A DNA stretch of 64,000 bases from Diadema setosum (Eukaryota > Echinodermata > Echinoidea > Diadematoida > Diadematidae), in assembly GCF_964275005.1 (NCBI RefSeq), contig NC_092706.1, forward strand, positions 5,498,564-5,562,563, read 5' to 3'. The translations under genes were made by a program, and so were the position numbers. Below are positions 13,246 to 26,197 of the stretch, piece after piece. Within the stretch, counting starts at the first letter, position 1. The number at the start of each line of letters is the position of its first letter. Under the pieces are notes generated by a model. It searched no databases and was not told where the DNA came from. It saw only the letters and a list, made by a program, of their open reading frames with translations.

Positions 13246-14962
13246 AACACACACATTTTTCTTTTATGATATTCTTTATTTGAATTTCATTCAATATGAG
13301 GCACAATGTTCACAATGAAATAAAGATGAAGAAAAATAAGCAGCTGTATTTTTTCTCTCTTGTGCTACTAAATCATATCTTTTAAAGACATTTATACAGT
13401 ACAATATATTTTGTGGGGATTGTTTTTCCAAATTGTACCGTGTGTTTAAAAAATGGCATAAAATTCTGCATGAACCTCGGATAAAGAAAGTTACTTGATC
13501 AACTTAATCACGCCATTTGCTTCATTACACAAACACTTGTGTTGTTGAAGGATGCTTTTTTTTACATACTTTTTTTGTAGAGCATACCTATATACACAAA
13601 AATTAGATAAAATGCCGCATAATTCTTAGAAAAAAAGGCTATCTTGATCAACGTAATCAAATTAATCAATATCTACTTCATTAATACACATGTACATACA
13701 CAAAGTTCTGCAACTGGATAGCATATCAATATGTTTTTACGGTCACGTGGTTATATATACGATCCCTGACAGGTATTTAACTCATTGTATCGTATATCAG
13801 GTTGGCGTTGGTGGGCAAGTGTTTTCAGAAGGCACACGATGTCTGCAAATTCCCGCCAATACCGCCATGGCATTCCGTATGCACGATTTACATATCAGGG
13901 CTGACCAAACCATGCAGATTCTTCTGCTTCCTGGCAGTGAGGGCGGTTTCGAGAAAATGGAACTGAAATCGACTGGAGGTCATGATATTAAGAGTAAGTG
14001 AACTTTTCCCTGCTTTATGCCTCCTTATAATACATACCAGCGGTACCTCTTTCGTATTCATTGTCGGAAATGAAATAGTATTAAATGAATGAAATGAAAT
14101 GAATATCTTCCTCCTGATATTGAGACGCTCAGGGGGAAATAGCCGAATTGATATGTTAAGGTATACTTTTCTACGCTTGTCCATTGACTCAGAGGTGTAT
14201 AGTGAGACAGCTTTTCGGTCTATTAGATTCACCCTCTCCATTACTCCCAATTTGGAATCCAGTTCGTAATACATGTATAGGTTGTTTTCACTCACTTAAG
14301 TTACTATAAATCTAGGACAATTTTTGTTTTTTCGGTATACCAGGGCCGTAAATAGTTCAACGATATTGTTTTTCATGTCTAAAGGGGAAGTCTGTATACC
14401 TGTCAAAAATTAGTCTAAAAAGAAAGAAAAAAAATCATTAGGGTTACCTCTGTTACCTTTCTTTGTAGACAACAAAATTGCATGGTCTGGAATTTAACTT
14501 TAAAGATATACCCTTTCCTATATCATGTTTATGACGGGTTTTATTTAATTTCTGCAAAAAGATTATTATGTTCAAAGTATAGTTTTCCTGATGACATTTG
14601 ACATTTCAAAGAAGCTGTAGTGGCAGCAGAGACAATTTGTAATAATATCACACATTGTATACGATCTCTACTAGGAATTAAAGAGTAACGACGACATAAA
14701 GAGTTTCTATGAAAATTAACAGAAATATTCATGTTTCCCATTTGAGGCATTGCAGGATTAGTAAAATATATCTCAGCATCAAGAAAATCATTGAATATAG
14801 TATGTGTTTGATAGCATCGACTTCAACGTTTATTTATTTCTATTTATATGACAAGTGCGCTGCTATTGGAAAAAAAATCTGAAGTTAAAATGTGAAAAAG
14901 GCATTTATCTATATTTTTAGTTCACACATACAATATGAAATATGTGCATATAAATGTATATA

Positions 14963-15012
<50 letters not shown>

Positions 15013-18000
15013 ATTATATAGGCCTACATACATACAAACATACATACATGATGTTATATGACAGCTCGGCACTGACTTCTTTTTTTTTTTTCTTCTTCTT
15101 CTTCTTTTTGTCTGGTAGCACTATCGGGCCACTACAATCTTTATATTTGAAAATCAAAAACGTGATGCAATGTCAGTAATGAGCTTCTGGAGTTACACAG
15201 TAACATAATTATTATGTTAGATGAGCAAATTTTAGCTGATATCAAATTAGGGAGATGGCAGATGCCACTTTTCCAGTAAGCGCCCGCTTTAATAGCAGTA
15301 TTCTATTATACCGCTTATTGTGATATTTCGAAAATACTTTATAATGTCCAGTAGAAAGTGTTGTCAAGTTTTCTTTTCACGGGATGTAAATCTTTTAGAG
15401 ATTCCAGGGCAATGTGGAATGGTTCAAAATGCCACTTTTTTCTGGGCATGTTGAATAAAATCTCAATCCCAAATATCTCGTCATGCAGAAAAGAAACGCA
15501 AGTCGCCTGCTAAAATGAAAATGGCGGATTCAAGAATGCAGATCTTGGCTGACTCTTATCCACATTACCTGGCTTTTGGAGTGGGAGCGGCAGCGGCAAA
15601 GCTGCCGGAATTCTCCTTAGCCTCTACAGAACCACTTTCCCTGGATACTGGACTGCTACTTTCAGGTATTGTTATTCCACTGATATAAGCTGTACTTGAG
15701 GGGAATTGTTGTTCCAATGTTTCTCTGTGTGGTATCGAGTCCACCGACTTGGATTGAAGAAAACATGCTGATAAATAATATATTTATATGAGTTTATCAT
15801 GCTCTGTCCTTATTCTAGAGCTGCCTACTGATAAATGATATACATAATTATTAATAGATATAATCCGTTCAGTACAGGAAAGTAAAGGCCAGCATATTAA
15901 GTTTATGGGCATTTCAGAATTCAGTATGGAACGGGATAGGCTGCAAGGAGCTGAATCTGTTTGTCTTGTAGACTTCATTTTTTTTTTCTTTTTAGCATAT
16001 GAAATAAAATGAATTCCAATTTGACATTTGATATTAATAGTAGACAAATTCCCATTCACAAGATTATACATTTACTCAGACCGCGTTAATCTAGCGCTGA
16101 AATTCGAACCAAAAGCGAACCAAACCATTCAAAGACGTACCATACCATGTCAGATTAGTTCGAGCGCTCTGTGGAGCGCTATTTGGACGCTAGTCAGAGG
16201 GAGTTTGTTGAACCCACAATGTAGAATGTAGAAAACATGTAGAACATTGCCCACGTAATGTAGAAATTGAACAGCGCCCATAAATGTTGATGCGCCACAT
16301 GCACTGAATTAAATGTAAAAAAAAAATCATTCGCAAACGTCGACCACTAATCGGAGATCTAAAGGCCGTGTCACTCCTTTCCGGGCATGCTATACGCGGG
16401 CTTGTTGTGTGTGGGGATTTTCGAGGATAGCGGAAATTTCTGAGGACGTACAAGGATTTGGGCGAGTCAGTGTATGTGTCTTACTTGCTGGACGCGTTCT
16501 ACTTAAATTCTACTTGCGGGTATACAGTGTGACCTGTGTACCAGTCGCGTGTGTGCTGACAACTCAGTGAAGAAATTCCTCTGAAGGAATGGCAGAAATC
16601 CCACAGAATGTCATTATCTTGGCTGCATACGGGACTGCTAGGTACCTGCGTGGGAGTTGCCTGCGAGGTGCTGTCGCTACGGACCTCCTACTGGCGTTGT
16701 GCGTGGACCTCTCCGGGCATCCCCGCGACTCACCCGGAAAAAGTTTTGGTCATGCTCAAAACTTGGCTGCGGTTAAATGGGACTTGCGTGGGCACCTCCG
16801 GGCAACTATAGGCGAGATACGCGCTAGGCACTGTCTAGTGCGGACCAACTGCGGAGGGCTCCGGGTAGCAAAGTTGTTTCCCCGTAAGTCAAGGCGCAAA
16901 ACTTCCCCACACACAGTATGACAATGCCTTGAGCATGCTCAAAACTTGTTCCGAGTGAGTCGTGGGGGTTCGCTCGCAGAGGTACACGCATAACACCAGT
17001 AGGAGACCCTTACCGGCAGCACCTCGCAGGCAACTTCAACGTAGGTACTTCTCAGTACCGGTAATACACGCAAGTAGAATGGCATGAGTCTAGCAGGTAA
17101 TTAACACAAGTGCGAAACTCGCAAACATTCTTGTCCGCACGCGGAAAACCCTCCTCGCAACAAGCCCGTGTAGCTTGCCCGGAAAGGTGTGACACGGCCT
17201 GTAGAGAATTTCAACGTAGATTGCTTCATAGGGTGGTTTATAAGGAGCAGTTGTTGAAGTTTTGTTTCGCTGCTGTAAGGATCCGTGTTAAGCACGCGAT
17301 CCCAAAATAAGGTACGCCTAATTGCGAAAAACAGCAGCAACAAAAAGCTCTTCAGAAAATTTTATGAAAAAAAAGAAATGAACTCACCGTATACAGATAC
17401 TACAGCCGAAATAAACCACATAGAGTTAGGTGTACGTAATTTCTACATTTTTATTGTGTGGTTGATGTATGCAACTTTCTAACTACGTATAGTGGGCGTT
17501 TCTACATTATGTTTGTGGTTGAAATTTTCTACGGTTATGGGCGATTTCTACATTGTGGTTAATGTGTTTCTACATTTTGTGGACGCGTTTCTATATCTCT
17601 GGGTCCAACAGAGTCTCACACGTTTTGCAGCCAGAGCCGTACGGTATCTTCGGCCAACCAAGAAGATACTAGTAGGCACCATGTTGTGGAACAAGGGTGT
17701 GTATGCGCGCGCGGGCGCATGCAGCCACCTCATAACATTTTGTTAAGGCCCAGCCTCTCGCTAGAGCCCAGGGGAGCGCTTCGCTCGCTTCGCTCGCTTG
17801 TTTACAGCGAGAGGGCCTTAAAGGCATAATAATTATTTACCATTTGCAGATGAAACAAAAATCCAGCATTAGTGCTTTAGAATAGTTCTAAAATGTGAGT
17901 TAGGGATAGAAACAAGCACTGTCAAAATTTGAATCCGTATAATCGATGTTAAGTGTTGTTAAATACACAAAACGTGAACAATAGTTATAATAAAAATGTT

Positions 18001-19887
18001 TCCAGACTAAAACGTACACAGTTACGGTTTATTGAGAAAAACCTTGATATCTCCTTATATTTTAGGTTTTATTGCAAATAGTTCATACGGTAGGATGTTT
18101 TATGATACAACAGACCTACACATATGCATCAAATGTGATATCTTGAACATTTTTGAAATCACTGCTCCCAAAGGTAAACTGGACCTCTAATAAAGAGTTA
18201 ACAGCCACCGTGCGCTTGCCAGCCTCTCGGAATGGTAGGGTGGGTGTCGGGTGATGAGAGTTCTGTATTACGGTACATCGACCGGATTTGTGTCAGCATT
18301 GAATGCTAATGAAAAAGAAATAGATAAATTGTTCGAAGTTCAATAGAAATGTTTAAGAATTGTTGTCTGATTTTTTTTTTTTTAATATGAATACTCAGTA
18401 ATGTATCAGTGTATTGGAGATCTTTCAAAATTGGTTTCAATATTATGATTCCCAGATTCATTGTTACAACAGTAATGATTTACTCTTTCATCAAATACCA
18501 ATGATGGATCCAGATGGGGTGCACTGGGCGGGAGCCCCTTTATTTTTTTGTTTAAACAAATGCTATAAAAAACAAAGAAAAAGTGGAGGGGGAGCGTGCG
18601 CCGCCTGTAATTTTGTAAAGGTGCCCCTGCCCTTTGCAGAATCCCCAGGTCCGCCTCTTACATAATTGATTATTATTTTGTGGTCCGTTATTTCCGTAGG
18701 GAACCCAATCAATTTCCCACACAGAACAATGAACTTGGAATTTACATACTTAATATCATATACCGGAGCCCCTTTTAAATCAAATCAAATCAAACTTTTT
18801 TTTTTTTTTTTTTGGTATTGTTGTCCTTACGTTAACGTGCCAACTACCGGTCTTTATCAGTTATGTTTTACATGAATCATAGTTCACTTATTGCGTATTC
18901 ATTGCTGAACTTTTCGGTTATATTGTCAGCTGTTATGTTTTTGCCAATCAATCTACGGGATCCCCTGCTCCAAGATGTTTATGGAAAGTCGCATATAAAA
19001 TTACATCATTTTATTCGCAGTTTACTGCATAGTATGGATTTCGTGTGAAATGAATCAATTGCTTCCTTTTCAGTTCCCTTTGTAAAGGTTTTTTAGTTGA
19101 AGGATGGAACAGTACAAGTCTGATACGAGTGCAGAAGAAAAATGGAAAATATTATGTAAATTTAGGGTGGGTTATCAATCTAATAGAGGAATGATGTGGA
19201 TGAGAGAAAAAGGAGAAAGGTGTGACGAGTTAAAATCAATAAATGACTAGTTTGATTACAAACTGGACATTGAAATTTGTCAAGACTAACAAATTAGGTC
19301 ATCCGTTTAATGCGTGATTTGGAGGATTTACCATGTCACTAAAATGTTCATCAAAGAATGATTTTGTAAGAAAAAGAGAGAAATGAATCTACTCGAGCCA
19401 GGAATCAAATCTGGTATCGAAAGCAAGATAAGCAAAGGTTCTGACCGTAAATCATAAATACAGAAATATCACACAAAACCTCCCTAAACTATACATACAA
19501 TTAAGCTTATCAATTGTACTTTATCTACACAGATGCTTTATTGTACGTTGCACAACAGGCATGTTCTATATTCTAATGTTGAAAACCCCAGAACTGCCGA
19601 GTACTATTTCACTTTTGAGCAAGACGCAAGAGCAGCAAGCAATGCTGTAGAGTCGGCAATTAGCTAGCATGGATTATTACACAGCATTAGCGCTGTCAGT
19701 GGCGTACCGTGGGTCAAGACATTGGGGGGCACCTCATGGCAGCAACATCAGAATTGCATGACGTAACAATTGAATGCGAGCGAGCGGAGCGAGCGAGCTT
19801 GAAAATTTTGACATTTTACAGTCCCCAAACTGCCGTTTGTAGCTATATATAATAATATATGTATGTATATATACATATACATATATG

Positions 19888-19918
<31 letters not shown>

Positions 19919-22900
19919 TTGCTTTGGAAATTAAGGGGGTTGCACCGGGCGCAACTGCTGGCAGTTGCTGGCAGTAACATCACGAGAATGGCATAACGAT
20001 TAAATGCGAGCGAGCGAAGCGAGCGAGCTTGAAAATTTTGACATTACAGTCCCCAAACTGCCGTTTGTAGCTATATTTTTTCGCTTTGGAAATTCGGGGG
20101 GGGGGGCGCACCGGGTGCAACTGCTGGCAATTACTGGCAGTAATATCAGGAGAATGGCATATAATGGTTAAATGCGAGCGAGCGAAGCGAGCGAGCTTGA
20201 AAATTTTGACATCTTTTTATGTTCCCAAAACTGCCGTTTTTAGGTATATTTTTTTCGCTCTGGAAATTAAGGGGAGGGGGCGCATCGGGCGCAACTGCTG
20301 GCAATTACTGACAGCAACATCGGGAGAATTGCATAGCGATTGAATGCGAGCGAGCGAAGCGAGCGAGCTTGAAAATTTTGACATTTTACAGTCCCAAAAC
20401 TGCCGTTTGTAGCTATATTTTTTCGCTCTGGAAATAAAGGAGAGGGGGCGCACCAGGCGCAACTGCTGGCAATCACTGACAGCAACATCCGGAGAATTGC
20501 ATAACGATTAAATGCGAGCGAGCGAAGCGAGCGAGCTTGAAATTTTGACATTTTATAGTCCCAAAACTGCCATTTTTAGCTATATTTTTTCTCTTTCGAA
20601 ATTAAGGGGAGGGCCTGGGCGCACCGGGCGCAACTGTTGGCAATTACTGACAGCAACATCAGGAGAATTGCATAGCCATTAAATGCGAGCGAGCGAAGCG
20701 AGCGAGCTTGAAAATTTTGACATTTTACAGTCCCAAAACTGCCGTTTGTAGCTATATTTTTTTCGCTTTGGAAATTAAGGGGAGGGGCGCACCGGGCGCA
20801 ACTGCTGGCAATTACTTACTGCAACATCAGGAGAATGGCATAACGATTAAATGCGAGCGAGCGAGCTTGAAAATTTTTGACATTTTACAGTCCCCAAACT
20901 GCCGTTTGTAGCTATATTTTTTCGCTTTGGAAATTAAGGGGAGGGGACGCACCGGGCGCAACTGCTGGCAATTACTGACAGCAGCATCAGGAGAATTGCA
21001 TAACGATTAAATGCGAGCGAGCGAAGCGAGCGAGCTTGAAAATTTTGACATTTTACAGTCCAAAAACTGTCGTTTGTAGCTACATATATATTTTTTCGCT
21101 TTGGAGGGAGGGGGCGCCCGGTGCGACCCTTGGATCCGCCACTGGTAGTCAAGGATGTCGGTTTATATTCATGATTGGGGGAGGTATGACCAGCGAGGGG
21201 GCGTCGAAGTGATTAAGCGGGAGAAGGATGTCCAAAATCTGCACTTTATATAGAGCACCCCCTAATTTGTTTGTGTTTGTAAGTGTGTGTGTTTCATATA
21301 GATGGAAAAGTTAGGAAATAGCCAAGGTCAAGTCTTATTATTGGCAATGCAAGGCATTTTAATATAGACTAGTATGTAAAGCAACACTGCAAAATCAATG
21401 ATCAAGCTTTGATAGCAAATGTGAACAACCTATCAAACATCACATTGCGCAACATTGCTGCGACTCTTTTTGCCATTCCGATGTTCTGAGTACCGCTGCG
21501 TACATCCTGCTTGTATTCAAAATGCCAACCAGGAACCACACTGAATCACAATCTTTTGTCGTCTCCGGGCTTTTTGAACAATGTTTCACTATAATACCTC
21601 TTTAATTATATGGTTAAAAGAAATCTTAGAAAAATATCTTTTTTCTTGATCATCCTTTCATGTCGATTTCAAAAGCAGTTTACTAACCCTTGAATTACCA
21701 TTTTGGTAGTTTTTTTTTTCTTTTTTTCTTTTTTTTTCTTTTTTTTTTACCAGCGGATTGGGGGGGGGGGGCACGTGCCCCCCCCCCCCATGCCCCCCCC
21801 CCCCGTAGTTACGCCACTGAGCGCTGTGCATATCAATATTGCGCTGCATCAGCGATTTTCTCGAAGTTGGTCCCCAACATGGCGTCCTGTAGTCACGTGG
21901 AGGGCTCTTGACCAATTATAAGGCAAATGATCTGAAACCGGGTTGGCCGAACTCTCTCGATTTTTCTTTATTTACGGCTCTGTTTTCAGCAATAAGGTCA
22001 TGCCACTGGGCAATGTACACTACAGTCTACGACTCACGACTATACAACCATGAGACCTCGTCGTACGACGTCACAGTCTTGCCAGTTTCCAGTCGCACGA
22101 CAGGGTCTTAGCGTCAGTCGTAGAGATTTGACATGTTGAATTTCTACGACCGGTCGTGGGCTTTCAGTCATTCACAATGCAGTAAAATGCAAGCGCACAC
22201 AGTGCGCACTGCGCACGCTTTAATACTCATTGTTAAATGTACTGGGCCCCGTTGCAAGAAAGTTGCAATCAATTGCAAATAATTGCTAATTTTGAAACAA
22301 CCATTCTGATTGGCTCAGGGTCTGCCGTATTAAGGAGACATGCATGCAACAATGATTTTGATAAAACGCAAAGTTTCTAGCAACGGGGCCCTGAACACAG
22401 AACAGTCGTAAGCCTACTCGTAAGGTCTGATCGTATAGTGTGCGTTGGCAGGTCGTAGGAGTCGTACAGTGTGCGGCGGGTTTTAGACCCAGTAGTACGA
22501 CTGGAAACTAGTAAGGCTGGTGACGTCACACCTCCGGTCTTATAGGCTGCGGTCACAACTCAGAACGGCGACCGACCGATTTGTACTCTACTCGGTCGCC
22601 GCTGAAATTTTGGCCCCGCTCAGCAGTTTTTGGAGATGTCGAGCAGGCTATAAAACCGCAGCCATGCCCGATCGATACTCTGTCGATTTCTCGTCGGTCA
22701 CCGGTCGATTTTAGGTTAAAAATCTGCGAAATATGGGGATTTCTCCGCACAGAGGCTTAGCAGTCACGGAGCGATGCCCCATTGGCAACTAAACGATGTC
22801 CCACCGGCCACCGGCCGACTTTTACGAAATTGCTCAGCGACTGACGGGTGATCAATAGGTCATCTGCCGGTGTCCCGTAGGCGTACCGGCGGGTGCGAGC

Positions 22901-25900
22901 TACCTGGGTTTATTCGTATACCTATATGATTTGTGATTTGATAATTAATTGATTAATTAATTAATCAAGATAAAACTCGAGGCAAAAGATTTAAGAGTTA
23001 AAATTACCAACCTCCAAACCTCAGCTTTGTGAAACCACAGATAAGTAGAAATTAGGATATCAAACAAAAGGGAGGAAAACCAAAGATGGAACAAAGATTA
23101 TAATATATTGGAATTTTTCAAAAAATCTTGATTTACTTCTTATGTTTTACAGTAATTTTTCATTCCTATCTGACTTCATATTTTCATTTCCCCATCTCTT
23201 GTCATTCATTACCTCTTCATTTAATAGGCCTTTAATAAATGATAAGATAACCAAACTATTACTACGTCTACATATCGACATTAACTTTCAGCTTTCATCT
23301 CTTTTGGCCCAAAGAGGTTGTCCCTGTCTTCCATGTCCCTCATCTTGATGTTAAGAAGCTGAGATGTCGGTGGAGTTTCCTCGCCTCTATCCCTCCCCCT
23401 GCTTCTTCCGCATTGCCCTGGTTCCTCTTTCCCATGTTGTCCCTGGTTTCCTTCGGTGCTTCTGTCATTTTTATCTTTATTATCTTTTGTCCCTAAATCG
23501 CTCGACGGCGACCGCTCGATCTATTTCCTTGTTTTTTCTTCTGTGCTTTTGTCATTATTGTGTCTATTATTTTTGTTCTCTAAACCGCTCGGCGGGTACC
23601 TCTCGATTAGGTCAGTGCCTGGGCAGTTGCCGCTCGGACACCGGGCGTATTTCAGGCAGCGAGTGAAAACTGGTCGGGTGCCACTAAAAATTTAACTCCG
23701 CGTTAAAACTTCAGCAGCGACCGACCGATGCCCTAAAAACCAGTGGTGCCTGGTCGGTCTTCGGTCGATCGTTGTCCGACCAAAATTGGCTAAAAACTTG
23801 CCGAAGGGTCGCCGAGCAGGCTGATTTTTTTTTTTTTTGGTTTTTTTTTTGATTTTTTTTTTTTTTTTTTTGGGGGGGGGGGGGGGGGGGCTTGTGACCG
23901 TAAGACCGGTCTGATCAATAGTGTGCATCGGGCTTTACGCTCATTCTTCTCACGCCAACTTCTCGCATTCGGTAAGGTACTTGTACACTATGGGCACAAC
24001 GGGAAGTGGTCCACTTTTGGCTCTGTATCGTTTGGTACTGATAATTGCTCCAGCATGAGTTTCCTATGGAAACCTGCCTGAGTATATTCAGGACTCGTCT
24101 TCAATGGGTTAAGGAGCATTCGAGCTGTCCTCTGGCTCGGGTATGGTACGGTCAAAGAGATGGCACGGTCCGCTTTAGGAGAGCGCTCGAACGCACCGAA
24201 AACATGATGCAGCTTTTTCTGTACGCTTGCCTATTTAGAAGCAGAAGCAGAAGTAGAAGAAGATCCAGGAAGAGAGTTGTGGAATGAAATCACAGAAGGA
24301 ATGGAGGCCATCTTCGATCTACCAGACGACGGACTGAGTGTCATAAGAAAGTCTCTTATTGAGCTAATGACGACGCCACTTGACAAGCTGAATGACATGG
24401 TAAGATGTGCTCTGCGTGTAAAATCCAGGTGTTTTCAGTAGACTATATACTGTAGGGTCCTAGTAAAACTGAGTTAAAATATTGCAGAAGTGTTTGATAA
24501 TAGTGTTTGATAATTCTCCATTGGTCAGTGTATAGCACAGATAACCAAGAAGGCAACTTACTGCAACTGGTACCTAACATCAGTTCATGTTTTGGTATTT
24601 CTCTTGTTTGTCATCATTCATCTCATTTAAAGTCATGTAGAAGCTTTCAGTCTTGAATTGACATCATCTGTAAAATTTGCGTGATTTTATGTAAACCTGC
24701 ATGGTGAAGCATATCCAGTCCATGGTGGTATGTCAACAGTGGCTAGAATAAACCAAATGCAAATTTCGGGCGCCGGAACATTTTGTTTGTTTGTTTTTTT
24801 CATCTTCTAGAAAAAAAACTGCATCCCGCAAGAAAACTTGATTTTAAAGTCTAACAGGGCTCGTACGCTTATGCCAGCTGCAACAGAGATATAGCTATCG
24901 ATACTTGTTTTCTTCAACCTTACTTGATCGATCATATCAGACAAAATGTGCATAAAATTATGAACAGAAACCCGCTGATGAGAAACTCAAATACATGTAG
25001 CTGCAATGAGGTGTATAGGATTTTCCTTCACCCTTTAGGTGCCAGAGACTTGGAACAGGGTGTACAAAACTTTTGGGTTTTGTCTACCGATGGCACTCGG
25101 AACACACGATGGGGAAATTCCATTTCGTCACCGTTCACTAGAGCTTTGGTTCCTTCAAAAACTAGACACTTCAAAGACCCAATTCATTTACTTAGTATAC
25201 GATAATCTAAAGGGGATGCCTTTGTTATTTTTACGCGTCACCGTTTGAAGTCTTCTATTCTTCTATTCTTCGTCAAACGAGGAGTATGTTCAAAGCATCG
25301 ATGCAATATGACAGCAAAATTTTGCTTTTCATCAATGCAAATGAATCTGTTTTGTTTCATCACACTTTCTCAGCTTCAGTCGGCTGTTAACCATCTCATC
25401 GTTGGCGATGAATGTTCGAAGGTGTCATGTGCTGCTCTGGATGAGATGCTCGGAGGAGTCAGTCTCAACGCCCACAAGGATCTCCTGAGAGTGGCGGGAT
25501 TTGTATTTGGGGTGAGAATCTATCCTCAGTATATATTACACAGCCCCCCCCCCCCCCATTACCTATATCCAATCAATGTATAGTGTTCCGAAATATCTGA
25601 ATAATAATTCCGTTCTTCTTGTGAAGTATAGAATTAAAATGTACGATTACGGTGGCCGCTTTGAATTGAATTGAATTGAATGTAAACCAGAAAAAAAAAA
25701 AAAAACAGTGAACTAACAAAACCAAGGATTTCTTATTTTTTCGAATTCACAGGAAACGGAAGTGACGTATCCTGGTTCGGACAAGGATGGTGTGCTCAAC
25801 TGTTTAGCTGACCTTCTGGATGTCATGGCCGGTGAGACTGCTCGAAGTTCCTTTCATCAATATCAGATATATTCTTCCATCTGACGACGAATATTCCGTA

Positions 25901-26166
25901 TCGATAATACGATACAATGATTATGTATACGATACATTGTCATACAACACACAATGTCTAGTTATCGCCAGACGTAACGATTAGTTTAAAGTGTTGTTTA
26001 TTATCAACTATTGAAACTGCAAAAGAAGTAATGAAATACATTGGACCATCAAAATCTGGTAAATAGTGCTTTATAGTATCTTTCCGGTGTTGCTTAAATT
26101 TAGTTAATTTGGCGCTGAATATCAACATTCCAGTGCCTGAAAATAATAGATATATTTATTATACGA

Positions 26167-26197
<31 letters not shown>

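Larger units (their letters stand above)
15666..24238 (+). other. Intron 5 of gasdermin 1 (8.6 kb, repeat-rich)
   Basis: Contains nested foldbacks (16205-17610), a dispersed repeat (17833-18195), the TIR-bounded satellite (19697-21144), homopolymer-rich DNA (21705-21810) and two more inverted-repeat elements (22060-23912). Stretches 18196-19690 and 21150-21700 show nothing I recognise. Exons 5 and 6 join in phase, so no hidden exon is required. Confidence 0.65.

Noticed and set aside
22520-23700. Overlapping small frames (22520-22714, 23364-23695) that might be exons
   Set aside because: No splice phase fits gasdermin exons 5-6, which already join in phase, and the region is bounded by inverted CCGGTCTTA ends of a probable transposon.
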